Assembly: GCA_964510345.1 (NCBI GenBank) | Contig: CAZEBB010000012.1 | Span: forward strand, 1-46,015 | Length of the DNA stretch: 46,015 nt | Reading direction: 5' to 3' | Source of the DNA: JAAYQA01 sp964510345 | GTDB lineage: Bacteria > Bacillota > Clostridia > Tissierellales > Peptoniphilaceae | Shown: in pieces, positions 16,046-24,018 of the stretch | Layout: each line of letters starts with the position of its first letter | Position numbering within the stretch: position 1 is the first letter of the stretch | Position numbers and translations under genes: made by a program | The notes under the pieces: model-generated | What the model saw: the letters and a program-made list of their open reading frames with translations, nothing else | Database searches by the model: none | Told to the model about the DNA's origin: nothing

Positions 16046-17461
16046 ATGGCGAAAACCACGAATATTGAAAGAGTACTGCACGGATCGATGCTGTCAGGCA
16101 TCGTATGGGTTGCGGTACCGCTGATGCTGAACAATTTAATACAAACGCTGTATAATCTAGCCGACGCCTGGTGGGTCGGGAGACTGGGACCGGAGCAATT
16201 TGCCGCCACCTCATTTGTGTGGCCGATCCTGTTCCTGTTTATCTCCATCGGGCTCGGCGTGGCAATGGCGGGGACCTCGATTCTCTCTCAATTGATCGGC
16301 GCAGACAACGACGAAGAAGCGGAATCCTATACGACGACGATTTATGCGCTTGCCTTTTTATTTTCGGTCGTCGTTACGGTGGTCGGGTATATGATGACAC
16401 CACGTATGATCGGATGGATGGGTGCAACCGGCAATCTGGCAAAATACAGTACGGAGTATCTCAGAATCTTATTCTTAGGGATGCCGCTTCAATTTATTTA
16501 CTTTTGTACCAATGCCGTGTTTCAATCACAAGGGGTTACGGTGTTGACGACGGTGTTGAGCGCATTATCAACCGCCCTGAATATGGTGCTGAATCCATTG
16601 TTCATCTTTTCCGTCATACCGATGACGAGTATAAAAGGGCTCGGCATGGGAGTCGCGGGAGCGGCTTGGGCAACGGTCCTTTCGCAAGGCGTACTCGTCG
16701 TCGTCGGCTTTTGGTTTTTACGCACTCGTTCACCGCGCATTCGCGTTCGTTGGAGCACATTCCGTTGGGACTGGAACAAAATCCACCTGCTGACCAAAGT
16801 AGGGATTCCTTCAATGATCGGTCAGTCGGGAGCAGCGTTGGGATTCATCATCATGAATGGTGTGATCACCGCATTCGGTACCGATACGCTCGCCGCCTTT
16901 AGCTTAGTAAATCGCGTTTCGGGGATCGCCATGTTGCCCGCGATGGGGATCGGGAGCAGTATGACCATCGTCGTGGGGCAAAATATCGGTAACAATAGCT
17001 TTGATCGGGCGAAAAAGGCGATGAACCTTGGATTTTTACTTTCAACCGTCGTTACAGTCATTCTGTCGATACCGGTGATGATCTTCAGTCGAGAAATACT
17101 CCAGTTTTTCTTGCCTTTGGCGGATGATTCACCGATTCTGTCTTTAGCACTGCGGTTTCTGTTATTTGCTCTGATCCTTAATCCCTTCATGGCATTCTTC
17201 AGCGTTTTACAGGGATTCTTTCAAGGGACAGGGCATACAAAGTACTCCATGTTCATGGAAGTCGTGCGTTTGTGGGGTATTCGACTCCCGATTGTCTTTG
17301 TCCTTCAGTATCTCAACCTGTGGACGCAGGACGGGATTTGGTATGCGATGATTGCGAGTAACTTTTTGGTCGTCGTCATCGGACTTGCGATTGTAGCCAG
17401 CGGAAAATGGAGAAAGCGAGTGATCGGTAAAGAATCGATCGAGTACTCGTTCAAAGAGTAA
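16046..17461 (+). CDS. MATE family efflux transporter
   Basis: The 471-residue protein has the 12-segment MATE layout, with GSMLSGIVWVAVPLML at the start, LADAWWVGRLG in the first repeat and IGQSGAALGF opening the second half. MATE proteins export cationic compounds using H+ or Na+. I preferred the ATG at 16046 over 16028 because GGAGGG (16037-16042) lies just before it; the gap is short. It sits 33 nt after copA and 10 nt before the ZIP gene, with no terminator between, so it is probably co-transcribed with the copper genes. Its substrate is unknown. Confidence 0.92.
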   Translation: MAKTTNIERVLHGSMLSGIVWVAVPLMLNNLIQTLYNLADAWWVGRLGPEQFAATSFVWPILFLFISIGLGVAMAGTSILSQLIGADNDEEAESYTTTIYALAFLFSVVVTVVGYMMTPRMIGWMGATGNLAKYSTEYLRILFLGMPLQFIYFCTNAVFQSQGVTVLTTVLSALSTALNMVLNPLFIFSVIPMTSIKGLGMGVAGAAWATVLSQGVLVVVGFWFLRTRSPRIRVRWSTFRWDWNKIHLLTKVGIPSMIGQSGAALGFIIMNGVITAFGTDTLAAFSLVNRVSGIAMLPAMGIGSSMTIVVGQNIGNNSFDRAKKAMNLGFLLSTVVTVILSIPVMIFSREILQFFLPLADDSPILSLALRFLLFALILNPFMAFFSVLQGFFQGTGHTKYSMFMEVVRLWGIRLPIVFVLQYLNLWTQDGIWYAMIASNFLVVVIGLAIVASGKWRKRVIGKESIEYSFKE

Positions 17462-17471
17462 AGAGGTTGAT

Positions 17472-18308
17472 ATGGAAGGTAATTTAGGAATTGCATTTTT
17501 GATTACGATGCTCGCGGGTTTGGCAACCGGCGTCGGGTCAATCATCGCCTTTGCGGTGAAAAAAACAAATATGAAGTTTTTGTCGGCTGCTCTTGGCTTT
17601 TCCGCCGGCGTGATGATCTTTGTCTCCTTTGTTGAGATTTACCCCAAAGCGCTGGAGTCATTATCTGCGGTATATTTGGACAGGACGGCGACTCTCATTA
17701 CGATCGCCGGTTTCTTCGGCGGGATGTTGTTGATTGCCCTGATCGACAAACTCGTGCCTGACTTCGAAAATCCGCATACCATGCACTCGGAAGAAGAGAT
17801 CGAAGAAGTGCGAGAACTCGCGAGTGAAGACGCACTCGCCGACCGAAAGGATAAAGATGCGCTCTATCGAATGGGGATCATGTCGGCGATCGCCATTGCG
17901 ATCCACAATTTCCCGGAAGGACTGGCTACGTTTACCGCGGCAATGAAAGACCCTTCATTGGGAATTCCCATCGCTGTCGCAATTGCCATCCACAATATCC
18001 CCGAAGGGATTGCCGTGTCGATCCCTCTCTACTATTCGACGGGAAGCCGAATGAAAGCCTTTCTGTATTCTTTTTTATCGGGGTTGGCCGAACCGATCGG
18101 TGCCGTGGTCGGGTATTTGTTGCTGTCCCGGTTTTTCAACGAGTTCACTTTTGGCATCCTCTTTGCCATGGTGTCCGGGATTATGGTCTACATCTCATTG
18201 GATGAACTACTGCCGGCATCAGAGGAATACGGAGAACACCATATCTCGTTGTACGGGCTGATTTCGGGCATGTTTTTGATGGCGATATCATTGGTTCTGT
18301 TTAAGTAG
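17472..18308 (+). CDS. zupT: ZIP family metal transporter (ZupT-like)
   Basis: This 278-residue protein has eight predicted membrane segments and the two ZIP metal-site motifs HNFPEGLATF and HNIPEGIAVS, which is the ZupT arrangement. An acidic, His-containing cytoplasmic loop (about residues 97-130) separates segments 3 and 4. ZupT proteins import zinc and other divalent metals with broad selectivity. AAAGAGG precedes the ATG, and the stop overlaps the ribosome site of the thioesterase gene. Its place behind csoR-copA suggests a metal-homeostasis operon, although ZIP import and copper export have opposite directions. Confidence 0.92.
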   Translation: MEGNLGIAFLITMLAGLATGVGSIIAFAVKKTNMKFLSAALGFSAGVMIFVSFVEIYPKALESLSAVYLDRTATLITIAGFFGGMLLIALIDKLVPDFENPHTMHSEEEIEEVRELASEDALADRKDKDALYRMGIMSAIAIAIHNFPEGLATFTAAMKDPSLGIPIAVAIAIHNIPEGIAVSIPLYYSTGSRMKAFLYSFLSGLAEPIGAVVGYLLLSRFFNEFTFGILFAMVSGIMVYISLDELLPASEEYGEHHISLYGLISGMFLMAISLVLFK

Positions 18309-18316
18309 AGGTGGCT

Positions 18317-19024
18317 ATGAAATTTCAAATGAACATACCGGTACACTTTTCCGACAGCGATGCTTCGGGGAAAATGTCCGCAAAATCGATCATGCGGGCT
18401 ATGCTTGAAAGCTCGATGACCCAATCGAATGCGATCGAAAAAGAAATGGAAAGCAAAGACTTTTGGGTTCTGTTTCGTTGGCAGGTTGAGTTTTTTCACT
18501 CTCCGCGACCGGGGGATGTGCTGAGGGCGACCACGTACACGATCGGCTTTCATAAGTTTTATGCGTTTCGCGAATTTCAGCTACATTTAGGTGAACAGCT
18601 CGTCGCGCGGGCGAAAACGACCTGGTTATTGTTGAACGAAAAAACCGGGCGCCCCATGCGCGTGTCCGACGAGTTGGCGAACCGTTATGGAGTGACTCCA
18701 TCGGAGTTTGAGATACCGGAATTGGAGGAAGTCTCTGACGAGGAATGCGAGTACACGACAATTTTGCCGGCGCGAACGTACGACATCGACGGTAACGGTC
18801 ATGTGAACAATTTAGTCTATGTCGACTGGGCATTAGAGGCGATCCCCTATGCATACCGCGAAACGCGGACACTTCGTAAGCTGATGCTGACCTACCGCAA
18901 ACAAGTCTTGTATCCCGAGTTGATGATCGCCCGAGCTACCATTCGAGAGGATCAAGCTTGGGTAACGCTTCGTGAGAAGGATGCGAATGAAATGCGCGCT
19001 TGGGCGGCGACCGTTTGGGAATAG
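18317..19024 (+). CDS. Acyl-ACP thioesterase family protein
   Basis: The 235-residue product resembles bacterial acyl-ACP thioesterases with two hot-dog domains. The first carries a FSDSDASGK start and WQVEFFHSPRPGD; the second has the signature DIDGNGHVNNLVYVDW with the Asn/His pair of the active site. These enzymes release fatty acids from acyl carrier protein. GAGGTGG overlaps the zupT stop and points to ATG 18317 rather than GTG 18311. It is the last gene before a terminator. Membership in the metal operon is by position only. Confidence 0.85.
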   Translation: MKFQMNIPVHFSDSDASGKMSAKSIMRAMLESSMTQSNAIEKEMESKDFWVLFRWQVEFFHSPRPGDVLRATTYTIGFHKFYAFREFQLHLGEQLVARAKTTWLLLNEKTGRPMRVSDELANRYGVTPSEFEIPELEEVSDEECEYTTILPARTYDIDGNGHVNNLVYVDWALEAIPYAYRETRTLRKLMLTYRKQVLYPELMIARATIREDQAWVTLREKDANEMRAWAATVWE

Positions 19025-19063
19025 AGTGGGGCGCGACGAGCAGACTTCATTTGACGTACTGAT

Positions 19064-19088
19064 GAGACGAGAGATCGTCTCTTTTTTT
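19064..19088 (+). terminator. Rho-independent terminator
   Basis: GAGACGA (19064-19070) pairs with TCGTCTC (19075-19081), followed by seven T. It ends the metal/thioesterase unit. Confidence 0.93.
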
Positions 19089-19119
19089 GTGCCATGAATT
19101 GAAAAAAACTGATTATGGG

Positions 19120-19148
19120 TTGAAATCCGAGCGAAATTCCATTATAGT
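19120..19148 (+). promoter_or_regulatory. Promoter of the mraZ/dcw operon
   Basis: TTGAAA (19120-19125), a 17-nt spacer and TATAGT (19143-19148) stand just upstream of the repeated GTGG boxes and mraZ. Transcription should begin near 19155. Confidence 0.85.
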
Positions 19149-19156
19149 AGAGACAG

Positions 19157-19202
19157 GTGGGTTGAAGTGGTATAAAAACCATATAAAGTGGGAAGCGGTG
19201 AG
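19157..19202 (+). promoter_or_regulatory. Candidate MraZ-binding repeats
   Basis: GTGGG (19157), GTGGT (19167), GTGGG (19188) and GTGAG (19198) occur at steps of 10, 21 and 10 bases, that is on one face of the helix, with an inverted ACCA at 19178. MraZ of other bacteria binds GTGG/TGGG direct repeats with a 10-bp period near its own promoter. The boxes lie in the early transcribed region, so autoregulation is likely. Confidence 0.6.
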
Positions 19203-19208
19203 GGAGAC

Positions 19209-19628
19209 ATGTTCATTGGTCAGTACCAACATGTGATGGACGAAAAGGGGCGTGTGAGCATTCCCTCTAAGTTTCGTGAGGATCTGAGCGAAAAGTTCGT
19301 CGTCGTTAAAGGCCTAGAAACATGCCTCTTTGTCTACTCAGAAGACGTATGGGCTGAAGTTGTAAAAAAACTTAATGATCCCATCCCGTTTGAGCCGGTT
19401 CTTCGAGAGTTCGCCAGAAAATTTCTGTCTCGTGCCTCTGAAGAGTCACTGGACAAGCAAGGTCGACTGCTTATCCCACCAAGACTACGTGAATATGCGA
19501 AGCTGGATCGCGAGGTCACAATCATCGGCGTATCCTCCCGTCTCGAGATATGGGACTCGAAACTGTGGGATGAGTACGACAATTCTGATGATTTGGACTT
19601 CAACGTACTGGCTGACTATTATCGATAA
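19209..19628 (+). CDS. mraZ: Transcriptional regulator MraZ
   Basis: The 139-residue protein has the two AbrB-like repeats of MraZ: DEKGRVSIPSKFRE near the N-terminus and DKQGRLLIPPRLRE in the second half. MraZ forms a ring and binds repeated boxes before the dcw operon to adjust division-gene expression. The start ATG 19209 gives the canonical MFIGQYQH N-terminus and follows GTGAGGGAG; the earlier ATG at 19188 overlaps the repeats. rsmH starts 22 nt after its stop. Confidence 0.95.
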   Translation: MFIGQYQHVMDEKGRVSIPSKFREDLSEKFVVVKGLETCLFVYSEDVWAEVVKKLNDPIPFEPVLREFARKFLSRASEESLDKQGRLLIPPRLREYAKLDREVTIIGVSSRLEIWDSKLWDEYDNSDDLDFNVLADYYR

Positions 19629-19650
19629 AGCACTAATTGAGGAAACCGAA

Positions 19651-20574
19651 ATGGAACATATACCGGTACTATTGAATGAAGTGATCGAAGGGCTACAAAT
19701 CGATCCGGACGGGATCTATGTGGACGGCACGGTCGGCATGGGCGGCCATTCGTACGAGATCGCCAAGAGACTGACGACGGGCCGACTCATTGCGATCGAT
19801 CGCGATCCGTATGCACTTTCGAGGAGTCAAGAAAGACTGGCTCCTTTTGGCGACCGCGTTACGTTCTTGCGAGGAAACTTCACAGACATTCAATTGATAC
19901 TGGCGTCAATTGGTATCTCCCGTGTGAACGGTATACTTCTGGATATCGGAGTTTCATCCCCCCAGATCGACAATCCGGAACGAGGATTCTCCTACATGAA
20001 TGACGGCCCCTTAGATATGCGAATGGACCCGACGCAAGAATTAACGGCGGAGCGCCTTCTCGCGACGGCCGATGAGAGAACCTTGGAAGTTATCTTCTGG
20101 AAGTACGGGGAAGAGCGATGGGGACGAAAAATTGCGGACCACATCGTACAGTATCGGGAGCAAAAGTCGATTCAAACGACCAAGCAGTTGGCAGACATCG
20201 TTAAAGGAGCGATCCCGAGACGCCATCAAGGGGATGGCCATCCGGCGAAGAGAGTGTTTCAGGCTCTGCGCATCGCCGTGAACGATGAGCTTAACGCTTT
20301 GACCGGCGCACTGTCCCAGGCAATGGAATTATTGGCGCCGGGCGGAAGACTCTGCGTGATCACTTTCCATTCGCTAGAGGATCGGATCGTCAAACAATTC
20401 TTAGTTGATAAAAATCGCGATTGCATTTGCCCCCCGGAAATCCCGATCTGCGTATGCGATCACAGACGGGTGGCAAGAATCATCACAAGAAAGCCCATCT
20501 CAGCTTCAAAAGAGGAGCTGGTTGCCAATACACGAGCGCAAAGTGCCAAACTTCGCATCGGCGAAAAAATATAG
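19651..20574 (+). CDS. rsmH: 16S rRNA (cytosine-N4)-methyltransferase
   Basis: The 307-residue enzyme methylates C1402 of 16S rRNA using S-adenosylmethionine. It has HIPVLLNEV at the start, the SAM loop in DGTVGMGGHS, an AIDRDP strand end, LDIGVSSPQID and the late CVITFHSLEDR motif. I chose ATG 19651 behind TTGAGGAAA; the longer in-frame reading to 19375 overlaps mraZ. It sits between mraZ and ftsL as in most bacteria. Confidence 0.95.
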   Translation: MEHIPVLLNEVIEGLQIDPDGIYVDGTVGMGGHSYEIAKRLTTGRLIAIDRDPYALSRSQERLAPFGDRVTFLRGNFTDIQLILASIGISRVNGILLDIGVSSPQIDNPERGFSYMNDGPLDMRMDPTQELTAERLLATADERTLEVIFWKYGEERWGRKIADHIVQYREQKSIQTTKQLADIVKGAIPRRHQGDGHPAKRVFQALRIAVNDELNALTGALSQAMELLAPGGRLCVITFHSLEDRIVKQFLVDKNRDCICPPEIPICVCDHRRVARIITRKPISASKEELVANTRAQSAKLRIGEKI

Positions 20575-20583
20575 GAGATCATT

Positions 20584-21042
20584 ATGGAACTGCGAGGACG
20601 GATCACCGGACGACAAGCGAATACGCGAGCGATCGCGAAAAAGAATAAAAGAACCGGGATTAAGTGGCATACTTTACCTTGGGGGCTTTTCTTCGGCGTT
20701 GTGATCATCGTCTCCATATGTCTGATATCAATGTCTGTCATAGAGAAGCGAACGGAGATCGCCAAGATGGGTGTACGTCTCTATCAATTAGAAGCGCTGA
20801 CGGATGAATTGCAGGCGGAGCGCGACTCGTTAAAATTGCAGTTAATGCCCTACACGAAACAATCTCGCATCGAAGAGATCGCGACAGAGACTTTCGCGAT
20901 GACATATGAAGAGAATCGAGCTGCAATCATCGCAGATCCATTGGTAATCGAGCCCGTAGCTGTTGTCGCAGAAGACATCGAACAGAATCCAACACTATTG
21001 GGGGAACTAACTGAATTTGTCTATGAAATCGTCAATCGGTGA
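20584..21042 (+). CDS. ftsL: FtsL-like septum protein
   Basis: The 152-residue protein has a basic cytoplasmic N-terminus, one membrane segment (about residues 33-54) and a heptad-like extracytoplasmic helix (KMGVRLYQLEALTDELQ), as in FtsL/DivIC. These proteins bind FtsB/DivIC and DivIB/FtsQ and help activate FtsWI. The last 45 residues are acidic and lack similarity I can name. The rsmH stop is part of its TAGGAGATC ribosome site. Identification is by topology and position between rsmH and the PBP gene, since FtsL is poorly conserved. Confidence 0.8.
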   Translation: MELRGRITGRQANTRAIAKKNKRTGIKWHTLPWGLFFGVVIIVSICLISMSVIEKRTEIAKMGVRLYQLEALTDELQAERDSLKLQLMPYTKQSRIEEIATETFAMTYEENRAAIIADPLVIEPVAVVAEDIEQNPTLLGELTEFVYEIVNR

Positions 21043-21046
21043 TGAA

Positions 21047-22999
21047 ATGAAGAAATACAATCCTAAGACCGTTCGATCAAAACGGCGACTAAGCGTTCTT
21101 TTAGTGCTCTGTGGAATTGCAGTAGCACTCATCATAGGACGCTTATTTTCATTACAAGTACTGGACTCATCGTATCGGCAAAAAATGTTGGAGTATACGA
21201 GAAAGACGGTTGAGATCGCGCCAACGAGAGGTCAGATCACGGATCGTGAAGGATATGCCTTGGCATATGATGAACAGGCCTTTGTTCTTTACCTCTATCC
21301 GGATGAATTAAAGGATGAGGATCCAAAGAATCAAAAGGACATCCAAGAAGTTTTGCAGGTCGATGACGAACAAATGACGACTTGGATGAACCAAACCGGC
21401 GATGTGCATGCGGATATTCCACTGACGGCAGATCAGGTGAAAAAACTGGAGAAGATTCAAACTCGCGGGCTATCTATTATGACGCAGAGCCAACGGCGAT
21501 ATCCTGATGGCGGAATGTCATCGGCAATCGTCGGCTTTACGAATGACGAGCACGTGGGGACGATGGGAGTAGAAGCCTATTATGACGAAGAATTGCGTGG
21601 CACACCGGGGAAGACGCAACTGTTTTCGTATGGTGGTGGAATACCGGTCCCGTTTGAACAGCAGACGGTTTATCCTGCAAAGGAAGGGAATCGGTTAGCG
21701 CTCACTTTAGACGCAGCCATTCAAGATATCGTGATGAAACAAGGCAATATCGGTTATGAGACATTTACGCCGAAGAAAATGTCGATCATCGTGATGAATC
21801 CGAACACGGGCGAGATTCTCGGTTTAGGCGACTTCCCCTCTTTGGATGCGTCGAATCCGCGCGCCGGGCGAACAGAGGAAGAGAAAAAAGAGCTAGAAAC
21901 GCTCTCTGATGAGAAGAAACTGGACAAATACTACGATATGTGGCGTAGCTTCAGTTATCAGGACGTGTACGAACCGGGCTCGGTGTTTAAGATGATCACT
22001 GCCGCAGCCGCCTATGAAGAAGGCACGGCGAGAGACGATTCAATTTATCATTGTGATGGTTATGTGACGGATATTCCCGGCGTTACGATTCGTTGCTGGA
22101 GTTATTATGAGCCCCATGGGGATTTGACCTTGACAGAAGCGGTTGACGAATCGTGCAATCCGGCATTTATTCAGATGATCCGAGAACTCGGAAAAGAAAA
22201 GAGCAAAAAATATATTGACGCATTCGGCTTCGGCGTTCGAACAGGCGTTGGATTGCCATCGGAGGAAATTGGGTTAATCCCGCCCGGACCTGAGGAGATT
22301 GACGAAGCGACGTTCGCGACAAACAGCTACGGCCACGGGATCGCCGTCACACCACTGCAGATGGTGACGGCCATCTCCGCTCTGGCGAATGGAGGAACTC
22401 TCTATCAGCCCCAAATTATCCATACGATCACGGAAGCGGATGGTACCGTCGTTCAATCGTTTGAACCGAAACCGGTTCGACGGGTGATATCGGAAGCTAC
22501 GTCGAAAAAAATGCTCGAGTTATTCGAGCACGGTGCGATCCACGGAACCGCGGACGGAGCGCATATTCCCGGCTACCGAATCGGCGGCAAGACGGGGACA
22601 TCCGTGAAATTTGTGGATGGCGCCTACTCGTCAGAAATCGTCGTGGGGTCCTATGTCGGATTGTTTCCGGCGGATCGGCCGGAGATCGCCGTAATGGTGG
22701 TTGTGGATGAGCCTCAAGAGAGCACCAGTGGCAATACGTCAGCAGCTCCGATTGCAAAACTCATCTTACAAGAGTATATTCGTATACGTGGCATTCAGCC
22801 GACTGAGCCGATCGAGGAACTGCCAAGGTCTGCACCGGGCGACTCTCCGACGACGTACCCGCTGGAAATTAACGATGATGCGGTAGAGGAAACGGATATC
22901 GTCGTGGAAGAGGTGTCGGAGGAAGAGACTGCTGAAGACGTATCTGAAGAAGAAGTCGAAGAGCAAGATGATGTAACGGATGGCGATGATCAACCGTAG
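21047..22999 (+). CDS. ftsI: Septal class B penicillin-binding protein (FtsI/PBP2B-SpoVD type)
   Basis: The 650-residue transpeptidase cross-links septal peptidoglycan. There is one N-terminal membrane helix (about 17-38), then a pedestal domain with APTRGQITDREG, and the catalytic domain with SVFK (S312/K315), SCN (S369) and KTGT (K515). There is no C-terminal PASTA domain; instead about 65 residues of acidic, Ser/Thr/Pro-containing tail end the protein. ATG 21047 is chosen, 4 nt after the ftsL stop, with GGTGAT overlapping that stop; the in-frame ATG at 21017 lies within ftsL. murE and murF, often next, are absent here. Confidence 0.93.
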   Translation: MKKYNPKTVRSKRRLSVLLVLCGIAVALIIGRLFSLQVLDSSYRQKMLEYTRKTVEIAPTRGQITDREGYALAYDEQAFVLYLYPDELKDEDPKNQKDIQEVLQVDDEQMTTWMNQTGDVHADIPLTADQVKKLEKIQTRGLSIMTQSQRRYPDGGMSSAIVGFTNDEHVGTMGVEAYYDEELRGTPGKTQLFSYGGGIPVPFEQQTVYPAKEGNRLALTLDAAIQDIVMKQGNIGYETFTPKKMSIIVMNPNTGEILGLGDFPSLDASNPRAGRTEEEKKELETLSDEKKLDKYYDMWRSFSYQDVYEPGSVFKMITAAAAYEEGTARDDSIYHCDGYVTDIPGVTIRCWSYYEPHGDLTLTEAVDESCNPAFIQMIRELGKEKSKKYIDAFGFGVRTGVGLPSEEIGLIPPGPEEIDEATFATNSYGHGIAVTPLQMVTAISALANGGTLYQPQIIHTITEADGTVVQSFEPKPVRRVISEATSKKMLELFEHGAIHGTADGAHIPGYRIGGKTGTSVKFVDGAYSSEIVVGSYVGLFPADRPEIAVMVVVDEPQESTSGNTSAAPIAKLILQEYIRIRGIQPTEPIEELPRSAPGDSPTTYPLEINDDAVEETDIVVEEVSEEETAEDVSEEEVEEQDDVTDGDDQP

Positions 23000-23046
23000 T
23001 GAGTTGAGAATGGATCGAGTATAATGAAACTGTAGGAGGTGATACG

Positions 23047-24018
23047 ATGAATGGAAATACCGGACTGGCACCGCTGTTTTTGTCGTTCATCATTACGATG
23101 ATCGCAGCGAAAGTCGGCATCCCCATCCTCGTAAAGCAAAAAATGGGGCAACCGATAAGAGATGACGGCCCGCAAAGTCACCATGCGAAGAGCGGAGTTC
23201 CGACCATGGGTGGAATCTTCATGGTCATCGCGATGTTGGTGTCAGGTGTTGTCTTTGCGCGTACGATCAACGCGTGGCTCGTGATTGCGGGTATGCTGGT
23301 GATGGGCGGTGTCGGCTTTATCGACGACTATGAAAAACTGATGAAAAAGCAATCGCTCGGTCTCAACGAGAGACAAAAGTTGATCCTTCAGTTCGGCGTC
23401 GCTTTTGTGTTGGTTATTATATACTGGTTGACGAATGTAGAGGGCGGGTTGCAGTTTATTCCGATATCCCCGGGAACCTTCCAGTTCAGTTGGTTGATGA
23501 TCCCTGTCTTTTTATTTGTGTTGGTGGGTACGGTCAATGCGACGAATCTGACAGATGGTTTGGACGGGCTCAACAGTTTGGTGTCCTTGTTTGTTTTCTT
23601 TGCCTATGCTTGGATTGCGGCTCGACAAGGTCAACCGTTCGTTGCGGGGGTCACGCTTAGTTTTGCCGGCGCATTGATCGCATTTTTGTTTTTCAATTTC
23701 AATCCCGCCGCTGTCTTTATGGGCGATACAGGATCGATGGCGATCGGAGGAGCGGTTGCCATGCTATCGATTGTGACAAAAACGGTTTGGTTTTTGCCCA
23801 TCATTGGGTTTGTCTATGTGGCGGAAGCGGCTTCCGTATTAATACAGACATTTTACTTTCGCAGAACCGGTGGAAAGCGGATCTTTTTAATGAGCCCCAT
23901 CCACCATCACTATGAACTCAAGGGCGTTGTCGAACAAAAAATCGTCGTATGGTTTTCGATGGTGAGTCTGCTCTGCTGTCTCTTGGGCGTATGGATTTAC
24001 ATGGCGGTAATCGGATGA
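23047..24018 (+). CDS. mraY: Phospho-N-acetylmuramoyl-pentapeptide transferase
   Basis: This 323-residue integral membrane enzyme (about ten segments) transfers phospho-MurNAc-pentapeptide to undecaprenyl phosphate, making lipid I. Typical motifs are SHHAKSGVPTMGG, the FIDDYEK aspartates, the NATNLTDGLDG loop, FMGDTGSM and MSPIHHHYE. TAGGAGGTGAT precedes the ATG. A TATAAT at 23020-23025 without a good -35 could be a weak internal promoter. The stop overlaps the murD start. Confidence 0.97.
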   Translation: MNGNTGLAPLFLSFIITMIAAKVGIPILVKQKMGQPIRDDGPQSHHAKSGVPTMGGIFMVIAMLVSGVVFARTINAWLVIAGMLVMGGVGFIDDYEKLMKKQSLGLNERQKLILQFGVAFVLVIIYWLTNVEGGLQFIPISPGTFQFSWLMIPVFLFVLVGTVNATNLTDGLDGLNSLVSLFVFFAYAWIAARQGQPFVAGVTLSFAGALIAFLFFNFNPAAVFMGDTGSMAIGGAVAMLSIVTKTVWFLPIIGFVYVAEAASVLIQTFYFRRTGGKRIFLMSPIHHHYELKGVVEQKIVVWFSMVSLLCCLLGVWIYMAVIG

